In this document: positions 45,124-54,427 of the stretch, one piece after another
Layout of the letters: every line of letters starts with the position of its first letter
Numbering within the stretch: position 1 is the first letter of the stretch
From: an uncultured Bacilli bacterium
GTDB taxonomy: Bacteria > Bacillota_I > Bacilli_A > RF39 > UBA660
Direction: 5' to 3'
DNA length: 64,000 nucleotides
NCBI GenBank assembly: GCA_934098505.1
Contig: CAKOOR010000004.1
Location: forward strand, 54,458-118,457
Notes under the pieces: model-generated
The model's input: only the letters and a program-made list of their open reading frames with translations
Database searches by the model: none
What the model was told of the DNA's origin: nothing
Made by a program: the position numbers and the translations under genes

Positions 45124-47220
45124 ATGATAGCAAATATTTTAGGAACAATAATGTCTTTTTGTTACTCATTATGTAAAAATTATGGAGTAGCAATAATAAT
45201 ATTTACATTTCTTAGTAAAGTAATATTATTACCAATTAGCATTTGGGTTCAAAAAAATTCCATTAAAATGGTAAAAATGCAACCTGATATTAACAAGATA
45301 AAAATTGATTGTTTTGGTGATAAAGATAAAATTGCAGATGAAACTGCTAAGCTGTATAAAAAAGAAAAATATAATGCTTTAATCTCGTTAGTACCACTTA
45401 TTATTCAAATAGTATTATTAATGGGATTAGTAGAAGTAATTAATAAACCACTTACTTATATTTTAAAAACTAATAGCGAAGAAATAACAATTTTAAAAAA
45501 TGACCTTATCGCTAGCGATAACAGCGTTAATCCCGAATCTTCTTCCTTAGAATTAACAATCCTTAATGATTTAAAAGCTGATAAACTAGATAAATATCCT
45601 AACTTTACTAAGACTAATAGTTACCAAGAAACAGTTAGCCAAGCTAAAGATTTAAATTTAAACTTCTTAGGCTTTGATATGAGTTGGATTGCTGAAAGTA
45701 AGGGTGGAATTGCCATCTGGATACCAGTAATTGCAGCCTTAAGTGCTCTTATTATGTGTGTGTGTCAAAATCTTATGAACGTTTTACAACAAGAACAATC
45801 TAAAGCTAATCAGTGGTCGATGGTTGCCTTATCCGTTGGTTTATCATTATATCTTGGTTTCTTTGTACCAGCTGGTGTTGCTCTTTACTGGACTTTTAGT
45901 AATCTATTTGCGGTTGTTTTACAGTGGTTATTAAATATTTGGATAAATCCTAAAAAATATGTAAACTATGAAGAGTTAGAAAAAACTACTAAAGAATTAA
46001 AAGAACTATCTAACTTAGATAAAGCTAAGAAAAGAAGTAAAGAACAAATAAAAAAAGAAAAGGAAGATTATAAAAGATTCTTTAAAATAGCCAATAAACA
46101 TCTTGTTTTCTATTCAGAATCTAATGGCTTTTATAAATATTTTAAAGGAATTATTGAATACTTACTTAAGCATACCAATATAGTCATTCATTATATAACT
46201 AGTGATTATAATGATAATATATTTAAAATGGCTGAAAGTAATCCTAATATTAAACCTTACTATATAGAAGAAAAGAAACTTATTACCTTGATGATGAAAA
46301 TGGATGCCGATGTTGTCGTTATGACTATGCCTGATTTAGATTCTTACCATATCAAGAGAAGCTATGTTAGAAAAGATATAACCTATATATTTATTCCTCA
46401 TGGCATTGATAGTATTAACTTAACTCAACGATATAAATCAATAAATGCTTATGATATATTCTTTGCTTGTGGTAAATATCAAAGACTAGAAGCCGAAGCT
46501 ACTTATAAGAAATTTGACTTAGATAATAAGATATTTAATTGGGGTTACTCATTATTAGATGATATGATTAACGATTATAAAGCAATTAAAAAAGAAGAAA
46601 AAGATAGTAAAAATAAAACAATCTTAGTAGCGCCTTCTTGGCAAAAAGATAATATCTGTGATTTATGCTTAGAAGAATTAATAGATAATTTAAAAACTAA
46701 TAAGACATACAAAATTATTGTTAGACCACATCCTCAAGAAGTAAGACATTTTGCTGAAAAATTTGATAGATTAAAAGAAAAATATAAGAATAATAAAAAT
46801 ATTGAAATTCAAACGGATTTTTCTAAAAATGATACCGTATTTAAAGCTGATATGCTAATTACAGACTGGTCTAGTATCGGTTATGAATATGCATATACGA
46901 CTAAAAAGCCAGTTGTATTTGTTAATACCCCAATGAAAATAATGAATCCTAATTATAAAGATATAGATGTCGAGCCAATAAATATTTGGTCACGAGAAAT
47001 TATTGGTAAAAGTCTAGAAGTTAACGATTTAAAGAAAATAAATGAGACGATAGAATATTTATTTAAGAACGAAAAAGAATATTCAAAAAAAATAGAAAAT
47101 TTATTAAATGATAGTATCTATAATTTAGGTAATGCGGCTGAAAAAGGTGCCCTTTACTTAATTGATATAGTAAAAGAAAATATAGAAAAGAGAAAAAAAG
47201 AAAATGAAAAAAATAAGTAA
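45124..47220 (+). CDS. Fusion of YidC/Oxa1-like membrane domain with TagB/TagF-type glycerophosphotransferase
   Basis: This protein has 698 residues. The N-terminal 275 form a YidC/Oxa1 domain: IIIFTFLSKVILLP, KMVKMQPDINKIK hairpin loop, SLVPLIIQIVLLMGL, VPAGVALYWTFSNLFAVVLQ. The conserved groove Arg is Lys32 here, and no lipoprotein Cys is seen. A Lys/Glu-rich linker (about 285-320) leads to a CDP-glycerol glycerophosphotransferase domain (PF04464) with FIPHGIDS, ILVAPSWQ, IIVRPHPQE and ITDWSSIGYEYAY. It likely transfers glycerol-phosphate units at the membrane; what the YidC part does is open. It overlaps the next gene by 17 nt. Confidence 0.93.
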   Translation: MIANILGTIMSFCYSLCKNYGVAIIIFTFLSKVILLPISIWVQKNSIKMVKMQPDINKIKIDCFGDKDKIADETAKLYKKEKYNALISLVPLIIQIVLLMGLVEVINKPLTYILKTNSEEITILKNDLIASDNSVNPESSSLELTILNDLKADKLDKYPNFTKTNSYQETVSQAKDLNLNFLGFDMSWIAESKGGIAIWIPVIAALSALIMCVCQNLMNVLQQEQSKANQWSMVALSVGLSLYLGFFVPAGVALYWTFSNLFAVVLQWLLNIWINPKKYVNYEELEKTTKELKELSNLDKAKKRSKEQIKKEKEDYKRFFKIANKHLVFYSESNGFYKYFKGIIEYLLKHTNIVIHYITSDYNDNIFKMAESNPNIKPYYIEEKKLITLMMKMDADVVVMTMPDLDSYHIKRSYVRKDITYIFIPHGIDSINLTQRYKSINAYDIFFACGKYQRLEAEATYKKFDLDNKIFNWGYSLLDDMINDYKAIKKEEKDSKNKTILVAPSWQKDNICDLCLEELIDNLKTNKTYKIIVRPHPQEVRHFAEKFDRLKEKYKNNKNIEIQTDFSKNDTVFKADMLITDWSSIGYEYAYTTKKPVVFVNTPMKIMNPNYKDIDVEPINIWSREIIGKSLEVNDLKKINETIEYLFKNEKEYSKKIENLLNDSIYNLGNAAEKGALYLIDIVKENIEKRKKENEKNK

Positions 47221-47464
47221 AATAGGAATTTTATCTGTGTATACGTTATTAGTTATAATAATGTTGAGTGAAAGTGCAATGGCATACATTGATCCATCAG
47301 TAATGACCTATGCTATTCAAGCAATAGCCGGTATCATTATAGCCGTGGGAGCCTTCATCGGTATTTACTTTCGCAAAATAAAAAAGAATGTTCAAAATAA
47401 ATTAGGAATTGATGAGAACAAAAACAAAGAAGTAGAATCTGATGAGATTAAAATAGAAAAATAA
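47204..47464 (+). CDS. Small membrane protein with YIDPS motif
   Basis: This 86-residue protein has a signal-like helix (about 8-26, ending SAMA), then YIDPSVMTY, a second helix (about 37-54) and a charged tail. Small proteins with a Y-I/L-DP motif are frequently next to sulfatase-like surface-polymer genes, in my knowledge, without known function. It starts inside the end of the YidC-TagF gene, so it is probably made in step with it. Confidence 0.7.
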   Translation: MKKISKIGILSVYTLLVIIMLSESAMAYIDPSVMTYAIQAIAGIIIAVGAFIGIYFRKIKKNVQNKLGIDENKNKEVESDEIKIEK

Positions 47465-47482
47465 CAAGAAGTGAGTGATTTT

Positions 47483-48556
47483 ATGTTAAATTTTACAGTT
47501 GGTCCAGTTCAATCAAGTGAAGAAATATTAGAAATAGGATCTGAACAAGTTCCTTACTTTAGAACTCCAGAATTTTCCAGAATAATGTTAGAAAATGAAG
47601 AGCTAATAAAAAAATTAGCTAAGGCTCCAAAGGATGCTAAAGCAGTCTTTTTAACTGGCTCTGGAACAGCAGCAATGGAAGCTACCGTTATGAATGTTTT
47701 ATCAAAGGAAGATAAAGCATTAATAATTAATGGGGGAAGTTTTGGTGCCCGTTTCGTTAAACTATGCCAGTTACATGGTGTTGCCTATGAAGAACTAAAG
47801 TTAACAACCGGTCATGGTTTTACTTCTAAAGATTTAGAAAAATATCAGGATTCTGGTTTTACTTGTGCTTTAGTAAATTACCATGAAACATCAACTGGAG
47901 AGTTATATGATATAAATTTATTAAGCAAATTTTGTAAACAAAACAATATGCTCTTAATTGTTGATTGTATTAGTGCCTTCTTAGCTGATGAATTTGATAT
48001 GGAAAAATTAAATGCCGATGTTATGATAACGGGATCGCAAAAAGCTTTAGCGTGTCCTCCCGGAATTTCAATTATTATTTTATCAGATAGGGCTGTTAAG
48101 AGAGTATATAATAATGAGTCAAAATCGATGTATTTAGATTTAAAAAATGCTTTGGAAAATGCTAAAAGAGGACAAACTCCATTTACGCCAGCCGTTTCTA
48201 TATTAAGACAAATAAATAAGCGCTTGCATTTAATAGAGGCAAATGGGGGGATTAATAAAAGTATAAACAGTACTAAAGAACTAGCTTCTTATTTCCGTGC
48301 GGCTATTAAAGATTTACCACTAGAAATTGTACCTGATAATTGTTCCAATGCAGTAACTGCCTTGCACCCATTAAAAAACAATGCTTATGAAATATTTGCT
48401 ATATTAAAAGATAATTACCATATCTGGGTTTGCCCAAATGGTGGCGAATTAAAGGATAAAATTTTTAGAGTTGGTCATATAGGAGCTTTAACTAAAGAAG
48501 ATTATGATAAATTATTAAGTGCTTTAAGACAAATGCATGAACAGGGGATATTTTAA
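47483..48556 (+). CDS. Class V PLP aminotransferase, AEP-transaminase-like
   Basis: This 357-residue fold-type I enzyme has NFTVGPVQ, FLTGSGTAAMEA (phosphate-binding loop), VNYHETSTGELYD, VDCISAFL with the PLP Asp, and TGSQKALACPPG with the Schiff-base Lys. It is most like 2-aminoethylphosphonate:pyruvate or alanine-glyoxylate type transaminases. No PEP mutase is in the window, so a phosphonate pathway is not supported; it may aminate another aldehyde for a surface polymer. ATG 47483 is preferred over GTG 47471. Confidence 0.87.
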   Translation: MLNFTVGPVQSSEEILEIGSEQVPYFRTPEFSRIMLENEELIKKLAKAPKDAKAVFLTGSGTAAMEATVMNVLSKEDKALIINGGSFGARFVKLCQLHGVAYEELKLTTGHGFTSKDLEKYQDSGFTCALVNYHETSTGELYDINLLSKFCKQNNMLLIVDCISAFLADEFDMEKLNADVMITGSQKALACPPGISIIILSDRAVKRVYNNESKSMYLDLKNALENAKRGQTPFTPAVSILRQINKRLHLIEANGGINKSINSTKELASYFRAAIKDLPLEIVPDNCSNAVTALHPLKNNAYEIFAILKDNYHIWVCPNGGELKDKIFRVGHIGALTKEDYDKLLSALRQMHEQGIF

Positions 48557-49887
48557 TGAAAAAAGTTATCACATATGGAACTTATGATTTTCTTCATTAT
48601 GGTCATATTAAATTATTAGAGCGTGCTAAAGCTTTAGGCGACTATCTAATTGTGGGTGTTACCTCTGAAGATTTTGATCGCAAGCGTGGAAAAATAAATG
48701 TTCGTCAGTCACTTGCTGAACGTATTGATAATGTGCGCAAAACAGGTCTTGCCGATGAGATAATTGTTGAAGAATATATCGGTCAAAAAATAGATGATAT
48801 CAAAAGATATGGTATTGATACTTTTGTTTTAGGATCGGACTGGGAAGGAAAATTTGATTATTTAAAAGAATATTGCAATGTTGTGTATCTACCTCGAACG
48901 GAAGGTATATCAAGCACTCAAATTCGTTGTGAGCAACAAGAAATAAAAATGGGTGTTGTAGGTAATGATATAGACTTTTTAAATAAATATTGTCTAGAAG
49001 ATAATTATGTTAATGGCATAAAAATTATTGGCATCTGTACAGATGTTAATAAAGATATTTTAAAAGAAAAATTTCCTATGAAAGAAATGGAAATAATTAC
49101 AAATAATCTCGATGATCTTTTAAATGGAGTAGATGCTATTTATATTAATTCTCCAATAAATGACCATTATGAAAAAATTAAAATGGCTTTAAATAGTGGT
49201 AAACATGTTTTATGTGAGTCACCAATTTGCAATGATAAGAAAAAATGTAAAGAATTATTTGCTCTAGCTAAAAAGAACAAACTAGTATTAATGGATGCTA
49301 ACCGTACTTCTTATGCAATGGCTTACTCTAGGTTATTATTGCTTATAAAGGGTGGAGAAATAGGTAATGTTTTATCAGTCGAAGCTACCATTACTAATAT
49401 GAGTAACTATTTAAAAACTAAAAATGCTCATAGTTTTAATAATCTTGGTGCGCAAGCCTTAATACCTATACTTGATATTTTAGGATGTAATTACGATAAA
49501 TATCATTTTTATACTAAGATGACAGAAGAAAACAATGACTTGTTTACTAGATTAGATATAGTCTATAAAAATGCGGTTGCAACCTTAAAAGTGGCTGAAG
49601 GTGCAAAATCAGAAGGAGAACTTATCGTTACAGGAACTAATGGTTATCTAATAGTCCCAGCACCTTGGTGGAAACCTGATTATTTTGAGATAAGATATGA
49701 AAATATGAACAATAATAAACGTTATTTCTATCAACTAAATGGTGAGGGTATAAGATATCAATTATTATCATTCATAACAGCTATTAACGGCGATAAAAAT
49801 TCTATGCATATACTTGAAAAAAATTCAATTACTATCTGTGATTTTATGAGTAAATTTCAAAATAATCAGAATTTAACTAGAATTTAA
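48556..49887 (+). CDS. Fusion of TagD-like cytidylyltransferase with Gfo/Idh/MocA-type domain
   Basis: This protein has 443 residues. Residues 1-130 form a glycerol-3-phosphate cytidylyltransferase-like domain: ITYGTYDFLHYGHIKLLE (HxGH), RQSLAERI and ISSTQIR. Residues from about 132 follow the Gfo/Idh/MocA fold: VDAIYINSPINDHYEKIKMAL and GKHVLCESPI. The usual EKP catalytic Lys is Ser here and the glycine-rich NAD loop is weak (GNDIDF), so the second domain may be inactive. It could make CDP-glycerol (or a related CDP-alcohol) for the TagF domain upstream. Its start overlaps the aminotransferase stop. Confidence 0.85.
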   Translation: MKKVITYGTYDFLHYGHIKLLERAKALGDYLIVGVTSEDFDRKRGKINVRQSLAERIDNVRKTGLADEIIVEEYIGQKIDDIKRYGIDTFVLGSDWEGKFDYLKEYCNVVYLPRTEGISSTQIRCEQQEIKMGVVGNDIDFLNKYCLEDNYVNGIKIIGICTDVNKDILKEKFPMKEMEIITNNLDDLLNGVDAIYINSPINDHYEKIKMALNSGKHVLCESPICNDKKKCKELFALAKKNKLVLMDANRTSYAMAYSRLLLLIKGGEIGNVLSVEATITNMSNYLKTKNAHSFNNLGAQALIPILDILGCNYDKYHFYTKMTEENNDLFTRLDIVYKNAVATLKVAEGAKSEGELIVTGTNGYLIVPAPWWKPDYFEIRYENMNNNKRYFYQLNGEGIRYQLLSFITAINGDKNSMHILEKNSITICDFMSKFQNNQNLTRI

Positions 49888-49956
49888 GATAAATAGACAG
49901 TCTTGGCTTTTACTTTATTATGTGTTATATTGTTACTGTAAATGGAGGCAAAAAAG

Positions 49957-50319
49957 ATGCGTAAGAAAAATGGTTATACATTTATTGATATATTAATAGT
50001 AGTAGTGGTTTTAGGTTTGGTAACTTTATTTACGGTTCCTAAACTAAGTCATGCTTTTGAAAATAATAAAGATACTTTATATAATGATTCTTTAGAATTA
50101 TATCTTAACCAAGCAACTAAGTATGGTAATACTATTAAAGATGAAGTTAAAGAAAATAATTCTTATATTGTCAGTATTAAAGACTTAGTTGATAAAGGCT
50201 ATATTGGTAGTGCTGATGGCGAAGTTACCGATATAAGAGATGGTAGTTCCATGTTAAATGTCAAAATTCATTTAATCTATGATAAAGAAAAAGATACAGT
50301 GTATGCTGAAATAGTTTAA
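49957..50319 (+). CDS. Prepilin-like protein with N-terminal methylation motif
   Basis: This 120-residue protein starts MRKKNG, then YTFIDILIVVVVLGLVTLF, the type IV prepilin motif with cleavage after Gly. The usual Glu at +5 is Asp. The rest is a small globular domain. GGAGG 8 nt upstream fixes the ATG at 49957. No peptidase, ATPase or other pilin is nearby, so it depends on genes elsewhere. A terminator follows directly. Confidence 0.82.
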   Translation: MRKKNGYTFIDILIVVVVLGLVTLFTVPKLSHAFENNKDTLYNDSLELYLNQATKYGNTIKDEVKENNSYIVSIKDLVDKGYIGSADGEVTDIRDGSSMLNVKIHLIYDKEKDTVYAEIV

Positions 50320-50342
50320 GAAGTTTTTATAACTTCTTTTTT
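50318..50342 (+). terminator. Terminator of the prepilin-like gene
   Basis: AAGAAGTT (50318-50325), loop TTTAT, AACTTCTT (50331-50338) and T-run; the left arm includes the stop codon. Confidence 0.85.
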
Positions 50343-50358
50343 GGATGAAAGGAAACTT

Positions 50359-50703
50359 ATGAATTATATTTTAATTGCTAATGTTAAAGATAAAATAATA
50401 GAAAATAAATATTTAGAACAATTTAAAGGATATATGAAAGCATATGATAATGGTAATGCTTATATTTTAAAGCTTAAAAATTCTAATTTGAAATTTGAAA
50501 GTGTTTTATGTAACTTGACTTTAGAAATTATTAGTAAATATCAAGATATGGTAATAGTTATAATTGATATGACTGATACTTATGAAAAAATAAGTACTAC
50601 TATTAAGAATGAAAAAGATGTTAATATGACTGATAAACGAATAGTAATGCCAATTAGGAAGGCTATAGCTAATTATATAATGAAAAAAACTTTATCGAGA
50701 TAA
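50359..50703 (+). CDS. Hypothetical protein, 114 residues
   Basis: A small soluble protein (MNYILIANVKDKII) of alternating strands and helices with no motif I recognise. GAAAGGA about 6 nt before the ATG at 50359 sets the start; a TTG at 50341 would lie in the terminator. It lies directly after the prepilin gene and may use read-through or its own promoter. Confidence 0.6.
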   Translation: MNYILIANVKDKIIENKYLEQFKGYMKAYDNGNAYILKLKNSNLKFESVLCNLTLEIISKYQDMVIVIIDMTDTYEKISTTIKNEKDVNMTDKRIVMPIRKAIANYIMKKTLSR

Positions 50704-50712
50704 GGATAAAGT

Positions 50713-51304
50713 TTATAAAATTTGAGTCATATAGATAGGAACATATAATATTTTATTTTCTTCTTTTAAATCTTTAGTCTGAATAATTATTGGTTCAGCA
50801 ATAAAATCTTTATATTTCAAAATTAATTTATTGAAAGAACTAAAAGTATATCTGTCGCCTGACTTTACTTCTATAGGAATAATGTTATGTCTTGTTGTAA
50901 TATTATTTTTAGATATTAAGAAATCTATTTCTAAAGTAGAAGTGTTATCATCATGTTCATACGAGAGAAGAAATAAAGTTTTCTATTGAAGGTAGAAAGC
51001 ATTTGAGCAACTATGTTTTCTATAATCATTCCTTCATTAAAGGTTAATTTGTCAAAAAAGATTTTTTTATATAGTTCAGAACTGATAAGTTCTTTTTCGT
51101 TGAATGCCATTGCCATTAGAAGACCAGTATCTGCCATATAACATTTAAATGAGTTAGCATCAATTCTTTGACCTAAACCAATATTAGGGTTGCATTATAA
51201 GCAATATTTATAAGACAGGCATCATCAAGCCAATAAAATGCTTCTTCATAATTTCTAAATCTAACATTATCACCTAGATTTAACAATGCTACTTGCACAA
51301 AATC
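50713..51304 (-). pseudogene. Degraded AAA ATPase with DUF4143 C-terminal part
   Basis: Read on the minus strand, three frames join to one protein: DFVQVALLNLGDN, YEEAFYWLDDACL; then NIGLGQRIDANSFKCYMAD, TGLLMAMAF; then LEIDFLISKNN and IIPIEVKSGDRYTF, ending MTQIL. This is the C-terminal half of a DUF4143 AAA ATPase. Frameshifts lie near 51195 and 50960, and the N-terminal ATPase core is gone. It is dead. Confidence 0.85.
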
Positions 51305-51346
51305 AAAAATAATTAACTACTTATTTAGCACAAAATCAAGAATAAT
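51295..51346. repeat. Direct repeat at the broken end of the ATPase remnant
   Basis: GCACAAAATCAAAAATAAT (51295-51313) and GCACAAAATCAAGAATAAT (51328-51346) differ by one base with a 33-nt period. They sit where the ATPase gene is cut, so they may mark the deletion. Confidence 0.75.
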
Positions 51347-51440
51347 AGCGAAAGAATGTCAAGAAAGTGTCAAATTTTTACGAAAATTATGATAAATCAT
51401 TGAAAAAATAGTATGATAATTCATGTAAGGAGAGATAAAT

Positions 51441-51638
51441 ATGTTATACCCATCTATTGATAAACTATTAAACATTGTCGACTCAAAGTATAAATTAGTA
51501 CACATTGCTTCGCGTCGTAGTAAGCAAATGATGGAAAATCATCATTTTCAAATGAATGAAAATGAATACAAGAGTAAGAAAGAATTAGGTAGAGCCCTTG
51601 AAGAATTAGAAAAAGGTTTAATCAAGGTTGAAAACTAA
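51441..51638 (+). CDS. rpoZ: RNA polymerase omega subunit
   Basis: This 65-residue protein has PSIDKLLNIVDSKYKLVHIASRR, then KSKKELGRALEELEKG, the conserved omega core that helps fold the beta' subunit. It is short, as in many Firmicutes. AAGGAGAG precedes the ATG. It stands alone before polA rather than with gmk. Confidence 0.95.
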   Translation: MLYPSIDKLLNIVDSKYKLVHIASRRSKQMMENHHFQMNENEYKSKKELGRALEELEKGLIKVEN

Positions 51639-51742
51639 TTCTTTTTTTATTTTTTAAGAAATTTCGCGCTAAAAAGCTAGTTTTTAAGTGTATAAACCTT
51701 TCTTACGTGTTATACTTATTAAGTAGAGGAAAGGTAGATTTT

Positions 51743-54301
51743 ATGGAAAAAGTATGCTTAGTTGATGGTAATAATTTAATGTTTAGAGCTTATTATGCAA
51801 CCGCCTATAGTGGCAATATGATGAAAAACTCTAAAGGATTTCCAACCAATGCCTTATACGGCTTTGTTAATATGATGCAAAAAATAATTGATGAGGAAAA
51901 GCCAAAATATATTATGGTAGCCTTTGATATTGGGAAAAACTTTCGAAAGGAAAAATATGAAACTTATAAAGCTGGAAGGATAGAAACGCCTGAAGAATTA
52001 AAGAGTCAAATGCCCATTGCTAGAAAAATTTTAGACGCGATGGGGATAAAGTACTACCAATTAGAGCCATTTGAAGCCGATGATATTATTGGTACTTTTG
52101 CTGATGCTTGTAACAATAATAAAGATTATGATGCTACCATCATATCTTCTGATAAAGATTTACTACAGTTAATTACAGATGAAGTCGAAGTAAAACTTTT
52201 AAAAACTAAAGATTATATCAGATATAATCCAACTAATTTTTTAGAAGACTGGGGATTTACACCTATTCATATGATCGATTATAAAGCTCTAGCTGGTGAT
52301 TTATCTGATAATATTCCTGGCGTTAAAGGAATCGGTGATAAGACTGCAATTAATCTATTAAAGACATATCAAGATCTAGATGATATCTATGCCCATATTG
52401 ATGAAATTAAAGGAGCTGTTAAAACTAAATTAATTAACGATAAAGAATCTGCTTATACTTCTAAAGAAATGGCCACCATTTATAAAAAAGTACCAATTGA
52501 TATTAACTTTGAAAATATCAAATATAACGGTCCTAAATTAGAGGACTTAGCTAATATCTTTAGTGAATTAGAATTCTTTTCTTTACTTAAAAATACGAAA
52601 GCTGAAAAACCAGTTAAAGAAATAAAATTTACGACTATCCTAGATCCTAAAGAAATTGAAGATACCGATACTTATGCTTATTATCTTGAATGTGATAAAG
52701 AAAATTATCACGAAGCCACCATTATTGGGATGAGCGTTGCTACTAAAAAAAATAATTACTATGTTCCTAAATTATTAGTAAAAGATACTTTAGAATATCT
52801 AAAAGATAAAATTAAATATACTTATGATTTAAAGAAAAATATATATCTTTTAAAAGATGAAAATATTTTAAATAATACTATCTTTGATACTATGATTGCT
52901 TCATACTTACTAGAAGAAAATACTAAAGAAGATATTGCTTATTTAATGATACCTAAAGATTATAAAGTAGAATTTTATGATATTTCTTTAAAAAATAGTT
53001 TTAATTCTAAAGATATAGTGACTAAGGCACGTTTTATTTATGATACCAGAAATGATTATTTAAAAAGAATAAAATTAGAAAACATGGAAAATTTATTTAC
53101 TAATATTGAAATGCCTCTGATTAAAGTACTGGCAAATATGGAACTTAATGGTATTAAATGTGAAAAAGAAGTTTTAAATAGCATGTCTTTAGAAGTAGCT
53201 AAAAAAATTAAAGACTTAGAAGCAAGAATCTACTTTGAATGTGGTGAAGAATTTAATATAGCTTCCCCTAAACAATTAGGAGTTATTCTTTTCGAAAAAT
53301 TAAACTTACCTTATGCTAAGAAAAATAAATCTGGTGGTTATAAAACCGATGTCGATACTTTAAAAAAATTAGTTAATTATAGTCCTGTTATTAATGACAT
53401 TCTAGAATTTAGAAATCTAAATAAACTTTATACTACTTACTTAGAAGGACTTATCCCTTATATAAGAGAAGATGGCAAGATTCATACTATTTATAAACAA
53501 AATTTAACAAGAACCGGTCGCCTTTCTTCAGTTGAACCTAATATGCAAAATATTCCGGCTAAAGATAGTGAAGGTAGAAAAATAAAAAAAGCCTTCTATC
53601 CTGAATATGATTACTTATTAAGTTGTGATTATTCACAAATTGAGCTTCGATTATTGGCTCACATTAGTAAATCACAAGAACTAATTAATGCTTATTTAAA
53701 TGATGAGGATATACATACCAAAGTAGCAGCTGATATTCATGGTATTAAGCAAAGTGAAGTAACACCGTTAATGCGTAAGACTGCGAAAGCTGTTATCTTC
53801 GGTATCGTTTATGGCATCAGTGGTTTTGGCCTGGGGGAAAACCTAGAAATACCGGCAAAAGAAGCTAAAAAATTTATTGAAAAATATTATGAATTATATC
53901 CAGGCGTTAAAAAATACATGGATGAAATTGTTAAAGAAGCTTATGAACGTGGCGAGGTTAGAACACTATTTAATCGTAAACGCACTATTGATGAACTAAA
54001 TAATAAAAACTATATGATAAGACAACAAGGTGAACGAATTGCCCTTAATACCCCAATTCAAGGAACTTGTGCTGATATTATGAAAAAAGCCATGGTCGAA
54101 ATTTATGAAGCTTTTAAAGAAAATAATATCCAAAGCAAAATGCTATTACAAGTTCATGATGAATTAATCTTTGATGTCAAAGAAAGTGAAAAAGAACAAG
54201 TAATTAGTATTGTTAAAGATAAAATGGAAAATGCTATTAAACTTGATGTTCCAATCAAAGTAAGTAGTGATTTAGGAACTAATTGGTATGATACTAAATA
54301 A
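51743..54301 (+). CDS. polA: DNA polymerase I
   Basis: This 852-residue enzyme has a 5'-3' exonuclease domain (1-290; VDGNNLMFRAYYA, EADDIIGT, SDKDLLQL). The proofreading-like domain (about 300-470) lacks the usual acidic residues, so 3'-5' activity is probably absent, as in other Firmicutes. The polymerase domain has DYSQIELRLLAH, RKTAKAVIFGIVYG and LQVHDELIFDV. The ATG at 51743 follows AGAGGAAAGG. An extended -10 TGTTATACT lies just upstream (about 51708). Confidence 0.98.
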   Translation: MEKVCLVDGNNLMFRAYYATAYSGNMMKNSKGFPTNALYGFVNMMQKIIDEEKPKYIMVAFDIGKNFRKEKYETYKAGRIETPEELKSQMPIARKILDAMGIKYYQLEPFEADDIIGTFADACNNNKDYDATIISSDKDLLQLITDEVEVKLLKTKDYIRYNPTNFLEDWGFTPIHMIDYKALAGDLSDNIPGVKGIGDKTAINLLKTYQDLDDIYAHIDEIKGAVKTKLINDKESAYTSKEMATIYKKVPIDINFENIKYNGPKLEDLANIFSELEFFSLLKNTKAEKPVKEIKFTTILDPKEIEDTDTYAYYLECDKENYHEATIIGMSVATKKNNYYVPKLLVKDTLEYLKDKIKYTYDLKKNIYLLKDENILNNTIFDTMIASYLLEENTKEDIAYLMIPKDYKVEFYDISLKNSFNSKDIVTKARFIYDTRNDYLKRIKLENMENLFTNIEMPLIKVLANMELNGIKCEKEVLNSMSLEVAKKIKDLEARIYFECGEEFNIASPKQLGVILFEKLNLPYAKKNKSGGYKTDVDTLKKLVNYSPVINDILEFRNLNKLYTTYLEGLIPYIREDGKIHTIYKQNLTRTGRLSSVEPNMQNIPAKDSEGRKIKKAFYPEYDYLLSCDYSQIELRLLAHISKSQELINAYLNDEDIHTKVAADIHGIKQSEVTPLMRKTAKAVIFGIVYGISGFGLGENLEIPAKEAKKFIEKYYELYPGVKKYMDEIVKEAYERGEVRTLFNRKRTIDELNNKNYMIRQQGERIALNTPIQGTCADIMKKAMVEIYEAFKENNIQSKMLLQVHDELIFDVKESEKEQVISIVKDKMENAIKLDVPIKVSSDLGTNWYDTK

Positions 54302-54427
54302 AGTATAAAGTTTAAAAAAGTACCAATAACAATAAAACATAATAAAGATTATATTAAAATAATGCTAAAAAATATTTACAATAATAAAAGAAAATAATAC
54401 AATAAAACCTAAGAAAGAAGAAGTAGT

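Noticed and set aside
47483..49887. Phosphonate (2-aminoethylphosphonate) pathway
   Set aside because: The aminotransferase is of the right family and a cytidylyltransferase follows, but no PEP mutase or phosphonopyruvate decarboxylase is in the window.
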